Both the position numbers and the translations under genes were made by a program. The notes beneath the pieces were generated by a model that saw nothing but the letters and a program-made list of their open reading frames with translations, was not told the origin of the DNA and ran no database searches. Source: Lachnospiraceae bacterium UBA3273 (GTDB lineage Bacteria; Bacillota; Clostridia; Lachnospirales; Lachnospiraceae). From it: 16,165 nt of DNA. Where the stretch lies: assembly GCA_002362385.1 (NCBI GenBank), contig DEUB01000058.1, forward strand, positions 1 through 16,165. The letters run 5' to 3'. This document shows positions 6,277 to 12,960 of this stretch, piece by piece (positions within the stretch are counted from its first letter, which is position 1; every line of letters starts with the position of its first letter).

Positions 6277-7314
6277 TTACATATCAGTCTGCTTATCAGT
6301 TTCTTTGGTCTGTTTTATTACAAGTTTTTTCATGATGCAGGCGCAGAATATCCCTGCCGCCAGTATGATGATGATGTCAAAAGGCGCAAGCCCTTTGTCT
6401 ATCTCCCCGCCTATTATGATATTTTCGCGGGTAAGGAACAGCGCTCTGGACAGGCTCTGAAACAAAAACCCTTTGCCGAAACGGTATGACCGTCCCCTTA
6501 ACAGGATCATTTCTCCTATATACATCAGCGTGACCATAAGGGACGCCGTTACAGCAGGAATCCCTATGGAGATCGGTTTTGGCCTTTCCATAAGGAAGGA
6601 GCCCGCATAAATCCCCGCCGTTATCCCGAACAGGACAAAAAATATTGTCATAAGAACCGCCGAAATAAAGGAAACATATATACTTCCGTCCCTGAAAAAC
6701 GCCGTAAAGCACGCAAAAATACAAAGCGCCAGAAAAATCCCGCAAGATACCGCCTGCACGATCAATGCCCGCAGCCGTTTTTTCTCTCCGCTTCGTATCA
6801 TTCGGGCAAACCCATAGAAGCAATTCAGGACAGTCAAAATGATGAGGAGGGAGATCATATAAAAATGCAGTTTAAAGGCCGGATTATATTCTCCCATGAG
6901 AATTTCAGCCACCGTCTCCCTGACCTCCTCTTCCATATATTCATCAGGCGGAACCCAACACATAAACATCTGCCAGTCTCCCAGCTTGGCAGCCCTCGTT
7001 GAGGTAACCACCACCTTGCTCTCCAAAAGCAGCTCAAAGGCAAAGAACACCACCGTTGACAGGACTGTGGCAAAGAGCTGGGCGGCTTTTTTTCCGTATT
7101 TTAACAGCGAAGGCATCAGTAACACCCCCGCCATAAGAGCAAGACTGATCGGCGTATAGGGAATGATGTACTTGGGATAGTCTTCCCTCATAACGGTTCC
7201 CTTTGTGATCATATCTGCCACAACACGTACTCCCATATACAGGGGATAAAAGGAAGCTATGAAAACTCCCGCAAGAGACAGTAAATAATATTTTCTGAAT
7301 TTTTTCATTTTCAT
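6277..7314 (-). CDS. Multi-pass membrane protein of unknown function, third gene of the second BlaI/BlaR1 unit
   Basis: No family is recognised. The 345-aa protein has about eight hydrophobic segments (roughly residues 9-29, 51-71, 76-96, 150-170, 183-205, 211-235, 248-268 and 311-327). Between the third and fourth lies a loop of about 50 residues (97-148) with Trp and acidic residues (WVPPDEYMEEEVRE). A short Lys/Thr/Asp-rich tail ends the protein. No ATP-binding or catalytic motif is visible. The start is set by GGGAG five bases before ATG. It begins 13 bases after the stop of the second BlaR1-like gene, so it is almost certainly in the same operon. Because that BlaR1-like protein has no outer sensor domain, this protein may act as sensor partner or as the effector. 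That is inference from gene order only. Confidence 0.75.
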   Translation of the reverse strand: MKMKKFRKYYLLSLAGVFIASFYPLYMGVRVVADMITKGTVMREDYPKYIIPYTPISLALMAGVLLMPSLLKYGKKAAQLFATVLSTVVFFAFELLLESKVVVTSTRAAKLGDWQMFMCWVPPDEYMEEEVRETVAEILMGEYNPAFKLHFYMISLLIILTVLNCFYGFARMIRSGEKKRLRALIVQAVSCGIFLALCIFACFTAFFRDGSIYVSFISAVLMTIFFVLFGITAGIYAGSFLMERPKPISIGIPAVTASLMVTLMYIGEMILLRGRSYRFGKGFLFQSLSRALFLTRENIIIGGEIDKGLAPFDIIIILAAGIFCACIMKKLVIKQTKETDKQTDM

Positions 7315-7327
7315 GATTTCTCCCTTT

Positions 7328-8236
7328 CTACATACCGTTGGTCAACAGCGCATAAGCGATACCTAACCCCAGAAGGACAAAACACACTGTTGCAAACAAG
7401 GACACTCTTTTGTAAGATAAGATCCGGCGGACTCTCTTTCCAAGCCCCGCTCCCCCAAAAGCGGAAGCAAAGATGCTGATATCCTCCGCACAGTCCACAA
7501 GCGCTCCCGCATAGGCCCTTCTTTTCGTTTCATCAAGACCTCTCAGCACCGTTTCGTCGCAGGAAAACTCCATATCCTCCAGAAAAAGCTTTAAGAACAG
7601 CCAGGAAAACGGATTGAACCAGTGTACGCAGGCAGTTATGAATCCCAAAAGCCGCCAGAGATTGTCCTTACGCCGTATATGCGCTTTTTCATGGGCAAGA
7701 ACATAGGTAATATCCTTATCTTCATACCTTGCGGGAAGAAGGATCTGCGGGCGGAAGATCCCATACACCCGGGGGGATTCCGTCGTTTCTGATATCAGGA
7801 TATTATCCTGCCGGCATGTTGTATGGCGCAGTTCTTTTTGGGAAGAGACATATAAAAAACAAAGCATTCCCAAAAATGCCGCGCATCCGGCCATCCACAC
7901 AACAAAAGCCGCGTCAAAAACGTTTTCCAGTATGTTGACTTTGTAAGTGACGGGAAAATAGCTTTCCGCCGCTCCCACCATATTCATGGCGGAGATCGTT
8001 TCCCTTCTCTCATAAACCACTACCGTTTTCATGCCCATTCGGGACAAAAGCCCCATAAGCCCGTATTTGCTTCCTATCCCTATAGGCACCCACATACGTA
8101 AGAAGGGGATGGCCCATAAAAGAAACACCAGCCTCCTCGGCAGTCTCTTGATCTTCCTCAAGGCCATAACGACGATTCCTGTAACGGACGCCCCTATGCT
8201 CATATTAAGGATCCAGTAAAACACTTCTCCCCTCAT
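7328..8236 (-). CDS. Short BlaR1-like M56 metalloprotease without a C-terminal sensor domain
   Basis: A 302-aa M56-family membrane protease. Membrane helices lie at about 8-27, 36-53, 108-130 and 193-215, with a final one at about 279-297. The zinc site is HEKAH (182-186), with the downstream partner motif EDMEFSCDE (220-228). The protein stops a few residues after the last helix, so the outer sensor of classical BlaR1 is absent altogether. Two starts are possible. ATG 8251 overlaps the repressor stop codon (TGATG) but has no ribosome binding site. ATG 8236, chosen here, has AAAGG seven bases upstream and gives the usual N-terminus that starts close to the first helix. It should cleave or trigger loss of the BlaI-type repressor coded directly before it. 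Confidence 0.85.
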   Translation of the reverse strand: MRGEVFYWILNMSIGASVTGIVVMALRKIKRLPRRLVFLLWAIPFLRMWVPIGIGSKYGLMGLLSRMGMKTVVVYERRETISAMNMVGAAESYFPVTYKVNILENVFDAAFVVWMAGCAAFLGMLCFLYVSSQKELRHTTCRQDNILISETTESPRVYGIFRPQILLPARYEDKDITYVLAHEKAHIRRKDNLWRLLGFITACVHWFNPFSWLFLKLFLEDMEFSCDETVLRGLDETKRRAYAGALVDCAEDISIFASAFGGAGLGKRVRRILSYKRVSLFATVCFVLLGLGIAYALLTNGM

Positions 8237-8250
8237 AAACCCGCCTTTCA

Positions 8251-8616
8251 TCAGATATCATTCTTGTCATCGATCATCTTTCTTAAATCGCGAAGCTCTT
8301 TTTCAGACAATTTTTCGTCTTCCAAAAGAGCGGAAAATAAAGCCCTTTTCGAGCCGCCGAAAAGCCTGTCAATAAGGCTCTGGGTCTCCACCCTGCAGAC
8401 TTCGTCCCTGGAGATCAGCGCCGTACAGATAAAGCCCGGATCGTTTCGTTTGATATACCCCTTCGACTCCAGCTTCTTGATTACCGTATAGGTGGTATTT
8501 TTATTCCATCCGGTTTCCTTTGCCGCAAGCAAACTTAAATCCTTTGCGCTGACCGGCTCATTATCCCATATGAATTCCATTACCTTTAACTCACTGTCAA
8601 ATAGCTTTAAACTCAT
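8251..8616 (-). CDS. BlaI/MecI/CopY-family transcriptional repressor (second copy)
   Basis: A 121-aa repressor when started at ATG 8616, which has AGAAGGA five bases before it. The frame stays open to 8652 and would add 12 residues (MQKNNESERRIK) without a ribosome binding site. The winged helix-turn-helix covers residues about 5-75, with the recognition helix in WNKNTTYTVIKKLESKGYIK, a sequence typical of BlaI/MecI proteins. The C-terminal helices (about 85-120) are for dimerisation. It differs clearly in sequence from the other BlaI-type protein in the window (4982-5371), so the two are not a recent duplication. It heads a three-gene unit with an M56 protease and a multi-pass membrane protein. 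Two tandem ACTA-N6-TAGT operators at its promoter indicate autoregulation. Confidence 0.9.
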   Translation of the reverse strand: MSLKLFDSELKVMEFIWDNEPVSAKDLSLLAAKETGWNKNTTYTVIKKLESKGYIKRNDPGFICTALISRDEVCRVETQSLIDRLFGGSKRALFSALLEDEKLSEKELRDLRKMIDDKNDI

Positions 8617-8655
8617 CTTGATCCTTCTTTCACTTTCATTGTTTTTTTGCAATGT

Positions 8656-8702
8656 GGACTACCGCTATAGTCTATACTATCACAATAGTCCATATTTTAC
8701 AA
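8656..8702 (-). promoter_or_regulatory. Promoter with two tandem BlaI/MecI operators (ACTA-N6-TAGT)
   Basis: Minus-strand -35 TTGTAA (8697-8702) and -10 TAGTAT (8674-8679), spacing 17. Two operators of the form ACTA-N6-TAGT lie at 8658-8671 and 8676-8689, centres 18 bp apart. They cover the -10, the start site and part of the spacer. The staphylococcal mec/bla operator has the same ACTA-N6-TAGT skeleton. An offset dyad ATAGT-N4-ACTAT (8667-8680) bridges the two. Confidence 0.8.
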
Positions 8703-8743
8703 CTTCTTTTTTATCCGTTCCATTTACCGGCCTATTTAATATG

Positions 8744-8792
8744 AAAAAGGGTATTGCCCCCGGCTGAAAGTCAGCCATTTAGCAATACCCTT
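8744..8792 (-). terminator. Strong rho-independent terminator of the transketolase genes
   Basis: An 11-bp perfect outer stem (8747-8757 with 8782-8792) and a 6-bp inner stem (8762-8767 with 8771-8776), followed on the minus strand by TTTTTC. It lies 24 bases beyond the stop codon of the transketolase C-terminal subunit. Confidence 0.9.
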
Positions 8793-8815
8793 CTAAATTA
8801 CTCTTCGGAATTTTT

Positions 8816-9754
8816 CTACAGATTTTCCTTTATTTTTACATAAATTCCTTTTGCATCCAATCCGTATTTCTCAACCAGAGCGCCTGCGGATCCTGATTCG
8901 CCGAATTTATCATTCATACCGATCTTAACAACCCTTGTAGGCGCTTTCTCGGAAAGAACGTCGCATACTGCGCTTCCCAAGCCGCCGATCACGGAATGCT
9001 CCTCCACGGTAAATACCTTTCCCGTCTTCTTTGCGGTTGCAGTAACCAGTTCTTCATCCAGAGGCTTGATGGTATGGATATTGATGACCTCTGCACTGAT
9101 GCCGTCAGCTGCAAGCATTTCTGCCGCACCCATTGCACCTTCCACACAGATACCTGTCGCAATAATGGATACGTCTTTTCCCTCTTTTAACACAACGCCC
9201 TTGCCGATCTCAAATTTGTAATCGGGTTTGTCATTGATAACCGGAACGGCCGCACGGCCGAATCTCAAATAAACCGGCCCTTCCATCTCTATCGCCGCCC
9301 GTACAGCCGCTTTCGCTTCCACATCATCGGAGGGAACGATAACGGTCATCCCGGGAATGGTACGCATTAATGCAATATCCTCGTTACACTGATGGGTCGC
9401 GCCGTCTTCGCCTACGGTAATACCCGCATGGGTCGCGCCGATCTTAACATTCAGATGAGGATAGCCGATGGAGTTACGAACCTGCTCAAAATTCCTTCCT
9501 GCCGCAAACATTGCAAAGGAGGAAATAAAAGGAACCTTTCCGCAGGTTGCAAGACCAGCTGCAATGCCCGTCATATTGCATTCCGCAATACCGCAGTCGA
9601 TGTGGCGGTCAGGAAATGCCTTCTTAAAAATACTTGTCTTGGTAGCGCCCGCTAAATCTGCATCCAGAACAACCAGATTAGGGAAGTCTTTTCCGCAGTC
9701 TGCAAGGGCGTTTCCGTAGCTTTCTCTTGTTGCGATCTTCTTTACATCTGCCAT
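8816..9754 (-). CDS. Transketolase, C-terminal subunit (pyrimidine-binding and C-terminal domains)
   Basis: This 312-aa protein is the second half of a split transketolase. Together with the subunit coded upstream it transfers two-carbon units from ketose to aldose phosphates, for example xylulose 5-phosphate to ribose 5-phosphate. The pyrimidine domain (about 1-170) has the cofactor-activating Glu58 in GIAECNMTGIAAGLA and the conserved HAGITVGEDGATHQ (109-122). The C-terminal domain (about 185-312) has EEHSVIGGLG. The start ATG overlaps the upstream stop codon by one base (TAATG), with AGGTGA seven bases before it, so the subunits are translationally coupled and probably made in equal amounts. 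Length fits the split form, common in Clostridia and archaea. A role in the neighbouring pentose cluster is likely, but general pentose phosphate function is equally possible. Confidence 0.93.
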   Translation of the reverse strand: MADVKKIATRESYGNALADCGKDFPNLVVLDADLAGATKTSIFKKAFPDRHIDCGIAECNMTGIAAGLATCGKVPFISSFAMFAAGRNFEQVRNSIGYPHLNVKIGATHAGITVGEDGATHQCNEDIALMRTIPGMTVIVPSDDVEAKAAVRAAIEMEGPVYLRFGRAAVPVINDKPDYKFEIGKGVVLKEGKDVSIIATGICVEGAMGAAEMLAADGISAEVINIHTIKPLDEELVTATAKKTGKVFTVEEHSVIGGLGSAVCDVLSEKAPTRVVKIGMNDKFGESGSAGALVEKYGLDAKGIYVKIKENL

Positions 9755-10599
9755 TATGCTTCACCTGCTTTCTCTAACTGCTCTGAAATCTTATCTAAAT
9801 CCGCCATTGCCGTAGCATATTCTTCATCGTTGGGGGCCTTTCCGTGCCATCCCGCATTGTCTTCCATAAAAGAAACGCCTTTTCCTTTTACGGTATGCAT
9901 GATAATGGCAGTAGGCATGCCCTTTGTGGCTTTCGCCTCATCCAATGCTTTACGGATCTCATCAAAATCGTGTCCGTTGATATTGATCGTTTTAAAATTA
10001 AATGCTTCGAATTTTTTATCGATGGGATAAACGGAGCAGACGTCCTCCACCTTTCCGTCGATCTGTAATCCGTTATTATCCACGATCACTACCAGGTTAT
10101 CCAGCTTGTGGGCGCCTGCAAACATGGAAGCCTCCCATACCTGGCCCTCCTGGATCTCGCCGTCTCCCAAAAGCGTATATACCCTGTAATCCTTATTGTC
10201 CATCTTTGCCGCCAGCGCCATTCCTACCGCAGCGGAAATACCCTGTCCTAAAGAGCCGGAACTCATATCGACTCCGGGAGTCTCCTGCATACAGGGATGT
10301 CCCTGCAGATAAGATCCCAGCTTGCGGAGAGTGGTCAGATCCTCTACCGGAAAATACCCTCTGTTTGCCAGTGTGGAATATAATCCCGGCGCAGTATGTC
10401 CTTTGGAAAGGACGAAACGATCCCTGTCCTCCTTCTTAGGATTCTTTGGATCAATATTCATTTCCTCAAAATAAAGATACGTAAACATATCCGCCGCAGA
10501 GAGTGAACCGCCCGGATGACCGGCCTTGGCACTATGCACTGAAGTCACGATACCTTTACGAACTTCATTTGCCCGTTTCTGAAGTTCTAAATTTGTCAT
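9754..10599 (-). CDS. Transketolase, N-terminal subunit (thiamine diphosphate-binding domain)
   Basis: A 281-aa first half of the split transketolase that binds the diphosphate and metal of thiamine diphosphate. The pyrophosphate motif starts with GDG at 145-147 and ends with NN at 175-176 (LGDGEIQEGQVWEA, VDNNGLQ). Conserved His residues are in AGHPGGSLS (His28) and SKGHTAPGLY (His68). ATG 10599 is chosen because GGAGG lies eight bases upstream. The longer frame up to 10695 would include that ribosome binding site and the promoter as coding, so it is rejected. It has its own sigma-A promoter at 10636-10664 and is followed with one-base overlap by the C-terminal subunit. Confidence 0.93.
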   Translation of the reverse strand: MTNLELQKRANEVRKGIVTSVHSAKAGHPGGSLSAADMFTYLYFEEMNIDPKNPKKEDRDRFVLSKGHTAPGLYSTLANRGYFPVEDLTTLRKLGSYLQGHPCMQETPGVDMSSGSLGQGISAAVGMALAAKMDNKDYRVYTLLGDGEIQEGQVWEASMFAGAHKLDNLVVIVDNNGLQIDGKVEDVCSVYPIDKKFEAFNFKTININGHDFDEIRKALDEAKATKGMPTAIIMHTVKGKGVSFMEDNAGWHGKAPNDEEYATAMADLDKISEQLEKAGEA

Positions 10600-10635
10600 G
10601 TCATTTGCCTCCATATGTTTGTTTTCTGCATGTCC

Positions 10636-10664
10636 ATCATATAACACCCAAAAGATGATTTCAA
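10636..10664 (-). promoter_or_regulatory. Sigma-A promoter of the split transketolase genes
   Basis: Minus-strand -35 TTGAAA (10659-10664) and -10 TATGAT (10636-10641), spacing exactly 17, giving a leader of roughly 30 bases before ATG 10599. The match is good enough to make the transketolase genes at least partly independent of the upstream isomerase gene. Confidence 0.7.
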
Positions 10665-10666
10665 CC

Positions 10667-10682
10667 GTTTTGGGGTCAAAAC
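10667..10682. promoter_or_regulatory. GTTTTG-N4-CAAAAC dyad directly upstream of the transketolase -35
   Basis: A perfect 6-bp inverted repeat (GTTTTG at 10667-10672, CAAAAC at 10677-10682) starts two bases upstream of the -35 element. The position suits an activator or a repressor. No binding protein can be named. Confidence 0.4.
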
Positions 10683-10707
10683 CATCTTTGGGCAATGCTT
10701 TATTTAA

Positions 10708-10723
10708 AATCGTTTAAACGATT
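10708..10723. promoter_or_regulatory. 16-bp perfect palindrome AATCGTTTAAACGATT, candidate operator
   Basis: A perfect 16-base palindrome covers the end of the isomerase stop codon and the first intergenic bases, 44 bases upstream of the transketolase -35. Size and perfect symmetry fit a dimeric regulator, for example of the LacI family. As RNA it could also fold as a 6-bp hairpin with a TTAA loop, but the tail has few U, so termination would be weak. It differs from the GTGCAC sites near the LacI gene. Confidence 0.45.
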
Positions 10724-12206
10724 AAGCAAAAGGATTTTCGGTAGGATACCTTACGCCCGCAGGCTGGTTGTATCCGATTTCCGCTACATCTACGCCGATA
10801 TATTTAAATACCTCATAAATTGCTTTTCCGAAATGTCCGAATGCTACTGCTCCGTGATGAGGGAAATTCTTCTCGATCAGTACATGACGATAGAATCTGC
10901 CCATTTCAGGAATGGCAAATACGCCGATTCCTCCGAAGGATTTGGATGCCACGGGAAGGACCTCTCCATGTGCGATATAAGCGCGGAGCACTGAATCAGC
11001 CGTAGACTGCAGTCTGAAGAATGTAATATCTCCCGGTACAATGTCTCCTTCCAGAGTTCCCTGGGTTACCTCTTCGGGAAGGCTTCTTGCCATGATCATC
11101 TGATACTGCATGCCGCAGGACGATAATTTCTTGGAGCATGTATTCCCGCAATGGAAGCCCATGAATGTATCTTTGTGTGTGTAAGGGAATTTGCCCTCAA
11201 TAGATTCTTTGTACATATCTGCCGGTACAGAGTTATTGATATCCAACAACGTAACCACATCTTCGGATACACAGTAGCCGATAAACTCGCTCAGTGCGCC
11301 GTAAATATCAACCTCGCAGGATACGGGAATGCCCATGCCCGTAAGGCGGCTGTTCACATAGCAGGGTACAAATCCGAACTGCGTCTGGAATGCAGGCCAG
11401 CATTTTCCGGCAATAGCTACATATTTGCGGTATCCCTTATGATCCTCGATCCAGTCAAGAAGGGTCAACTCATACTGTGCCAGCTTAGGAAGGATCTCGG
11501 GCTTATTATTGCCTGTTCCAAGCTCCTCTTCCATTTCTTTGACCTTTGCAGGAATACGGGAATCCCCGTCGTGCTTTTTAAATGCTTCAAATAAATCCAG
11601 CTCGGAGTTTTCTTCAATCTCCACACCTAAATTGTACAGCTGTTTAATGGGTGCGTTACACGCCAAGAAGTTCAAAGGTCTGGGGCCGAAGCTGATGATC
11701 TTTAAGTTGGCAAGAGCGTCTATAGTCCTTGCGATGGGAACAAATTCCCTGATCATATCCGCACATTCTTCTGCGGTTCCTACAGGATATTCAGGAATAT
11801 ATGCCTTTGTATTGCGAAGCTTTAAGTTATAGCTTGCATTCAACATGCCGCAGTATGCGTCGCCGCGTCCGCCCTTTAAGTCATTCTGGGTTTCCTCGGC
11901 AGCTGCGCAGAACATAACCGGTCCGTCATAGTGCTTTGCCAAAAGAGTTTCTGCAATTTCGGGGCCGAAGTTTCCGAGATAAACGCAAAGGGCATTACAT
12001 CCCGCCTTCTTAATATCCTCCAAAGCCTGGACCATGTGGATCTCGCTTTCCACAATACAGATAGGACATTCATAGATATCCGCATCTCCGTATTTCTTTT
12101 TGTATGCCTCTACCAATGCTTTTCTCCTGTTTACGGAAAGGCTCTCCGGAAAACAGTCACGGCTTACAGCCACAATACCGATCTTTACTTCAGGTGCGTT
12201 ATTCAT
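10722..12206 (-). CDS. L-fucose/L-arabinose isomerase-family sugar isomerase
   Basis: A 494-aa cytoplasmic aldose-ketose isomerase of the FucI/AraA superfamily, which uses a divalent metal (Mn in studied members). The N-terminal Rossmann-like part contains the NALCVYLGNFGPE and GPVMFCAAAEE strands. The likely metal and catalytic residues are Glu298 in SCEVDIYGALSEF, Asp322 in LLDINN and a C-terminal His in HHGAVAFGHFGKA (His450, 451 or 458). Length is near AraA (about 500) and shorter than FucI (about 590). The start has GGAGG ten bases before ATG. It lies 37 bases after the DUF4867-like gene and downstream of a xylulokinase gene, so the product is expected to be a ketopentose. The real substrate (D-arabinose, L-arabinose, D-lyxose, D-xylose or another) cannot be fixed from sequence. 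It is probably not a typical FucI or AraA. Confidence 0.85.
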   Translation of the reverse strand: MNNAPEVKIGIVAVSRDCFPESLSVNRRKALVEAYKKKYGDADIYECPICIVESEIHMVQALEDIKKAGCNALCVYLGNFGPEIAETLLAKHYDGPVMFCAAAEETQNDLKGGRGDAYCGMLNASYNLKLRNTKAYIPEYPVGTAEECADMIREFVPIARTIDALANLKIISFGPRPLNFLACNAPIKQLYNLGVEIEENSELDLFEAFKKHDGDSRIPAKVKEMEEELGTGNNKPEILPKLAQYELTLLDWIEDHKGYRKYVAIAGKCWPAFQTQFGFVPCYVNSRLTGMGIPVSCEVDIYGALSEFIGYCVSEDVVTLLDINNSVPADMYKESIEGKFPYTHKDTFMGFHCGNTCSKKLSSCGMQYQMIMARSLPEEVTQGTLEGDIVPGDITFFRLQSTADSVLRAYIAHGEVLPVASKSFGGIGVFAIPEMGRFYRHVLIEKNFPHHGAVAFGHFGKAIYEVFKYIGVDVAEIGYNQPAGVRYPTENPFA

Positions 12207-12243
12207 TGTTTCTTTTCCTCCTTACACCGCTTTATAAAACGGA

Positions 12244-12867
12244 TTATTCATTTATATTTAAGTTTTTGCCGACCAGTCCGATGTGGCAGCCTTCATCCAG
12301 TCCGCCTTCCTCGTGGCCGATCAGCCATTTGTTTTTCGCTGTGATCAGCTTATCTTCGCCATCGGAATGAGAAGTTTCCAAGGGATAGTTGGTCCCTGCC
12401 GGTAAAACGATCCCGACCTTAAATCCCTCTCCCTTTACCCCGCATGGTGCGTAATGAAGTGTCGTCGCATACACTTCAACAGCAGTTCCCTTCGGAACCA
12501 GAAATGCTTCCATCAAAGATGTATCATAGGTAAAGTCATCTGTAATATCCTGCTGGGACCCCAATATCAAAATCGCATCCGTCGCCGCCACATTGATCTC
12601 AGAGCTTCTGTGGTACTCTACCGCATTTAATAATTCATTGTGTCCGTTGCAGTATCCGATCTGAATCGCTGACTCTCCATATGTCTTGTCTCTCAATTCC
12701 ACAAAAACGGGAAGTGCTTCCAACTCTTTTACGCTAGGCTCATATACAACACCTTCAGGTAATGGAGTCTGCTGTTCCAATGCCTCTACTAATCCGGAAA
12801 AATCGATGTTCTTCACGACTCTGCCGTATTTTCGAAACTTCTCATCCGTCACGTCATAAATTGTCAT
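12244..12867 (-). CDS. DUF4867-like protein with cupin-type metal motif, probable sugar-pathway accessory enzyme
   Basis: A 207-aa protein that I recall as DUF4867, a Firmicutes family without known function. The middle reads like a cupin barrel. His76, Glu84, His86 and Glu90 lie in GHNELLNAVEYHRSSEINVA, and His138 in VEVYATTLHYAPC, spaced like the two cupin metal motifs. Cupins include sugar isomerases (D-lyxose isomerase, phosphoglucose isomerase), epimerases and KdgF-like enzymes, so a role in opening, isomerising or epimerising the sugar is plausible but unproven. The start has AAAGGGG seven bases before ATG. It sits between the xylulokinase gene (93 bases upstream) and the isomerase gene (37 bases downstream), in the same direction, so all three are probably one transcript. 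No signal peptide or membrane helix is seen. Confidence 0.75.
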   Translation of the reverse strand: MTIYDVTDEKFRKYGRVVKNIDFSGLVEALEQQTPLPEGVVYEPSVKELEALPVFVELRDKTYGESAIQIGYCNGHNELLNAVEYHRSSEINVAATDAILILGSQQDITDDFTYDTSLMEAFLVPKGTAVEVYATTLHYAPCGVKGEGFKVGIVLPAGTNYPLETSHSDGEDKLITAKNKWLIGHEEGGLDEGCHIGLVGKNLNINE

Positions 12868-12960
12868 TTCATAACCCCTTTCTGTTATATTCTCTTCATC
12901 CTGTTAATAAGTCCTATATTTCTGCCCGCCTAAAAATATTCCGCCGTCCACAAATCACAT

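Noticed and set aside
3650..8616. Interpretation of the two BlaI/BlaR1 pairs as beta-lactam resistance genes
   Set aside because: No beta-lactamase or PBP2a gene is present, and neither protease has a penicillin-binding outer domain. The family name alone does not support resistance.
10600..10695. Possible 32-residue N-terminal extension of the transketolase N-terminal subunit
   Set aside because: The extension overlaps the promoter (10636-10664), and GGAGG is placed eight bases before ATG 10599. The family also starts near MTNLELQKRANEVRKGI.
11151..11594. Plus-strand open frame of 147 codons opposite the isomerase gene
   Set aside because: It is the antisense shadow of a well-supported isomerase gene, without a ribosome binding site or recognisable product. 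Similar antisense frames over xylB, the transketolase genes and the proteases were dropped for the same reason.
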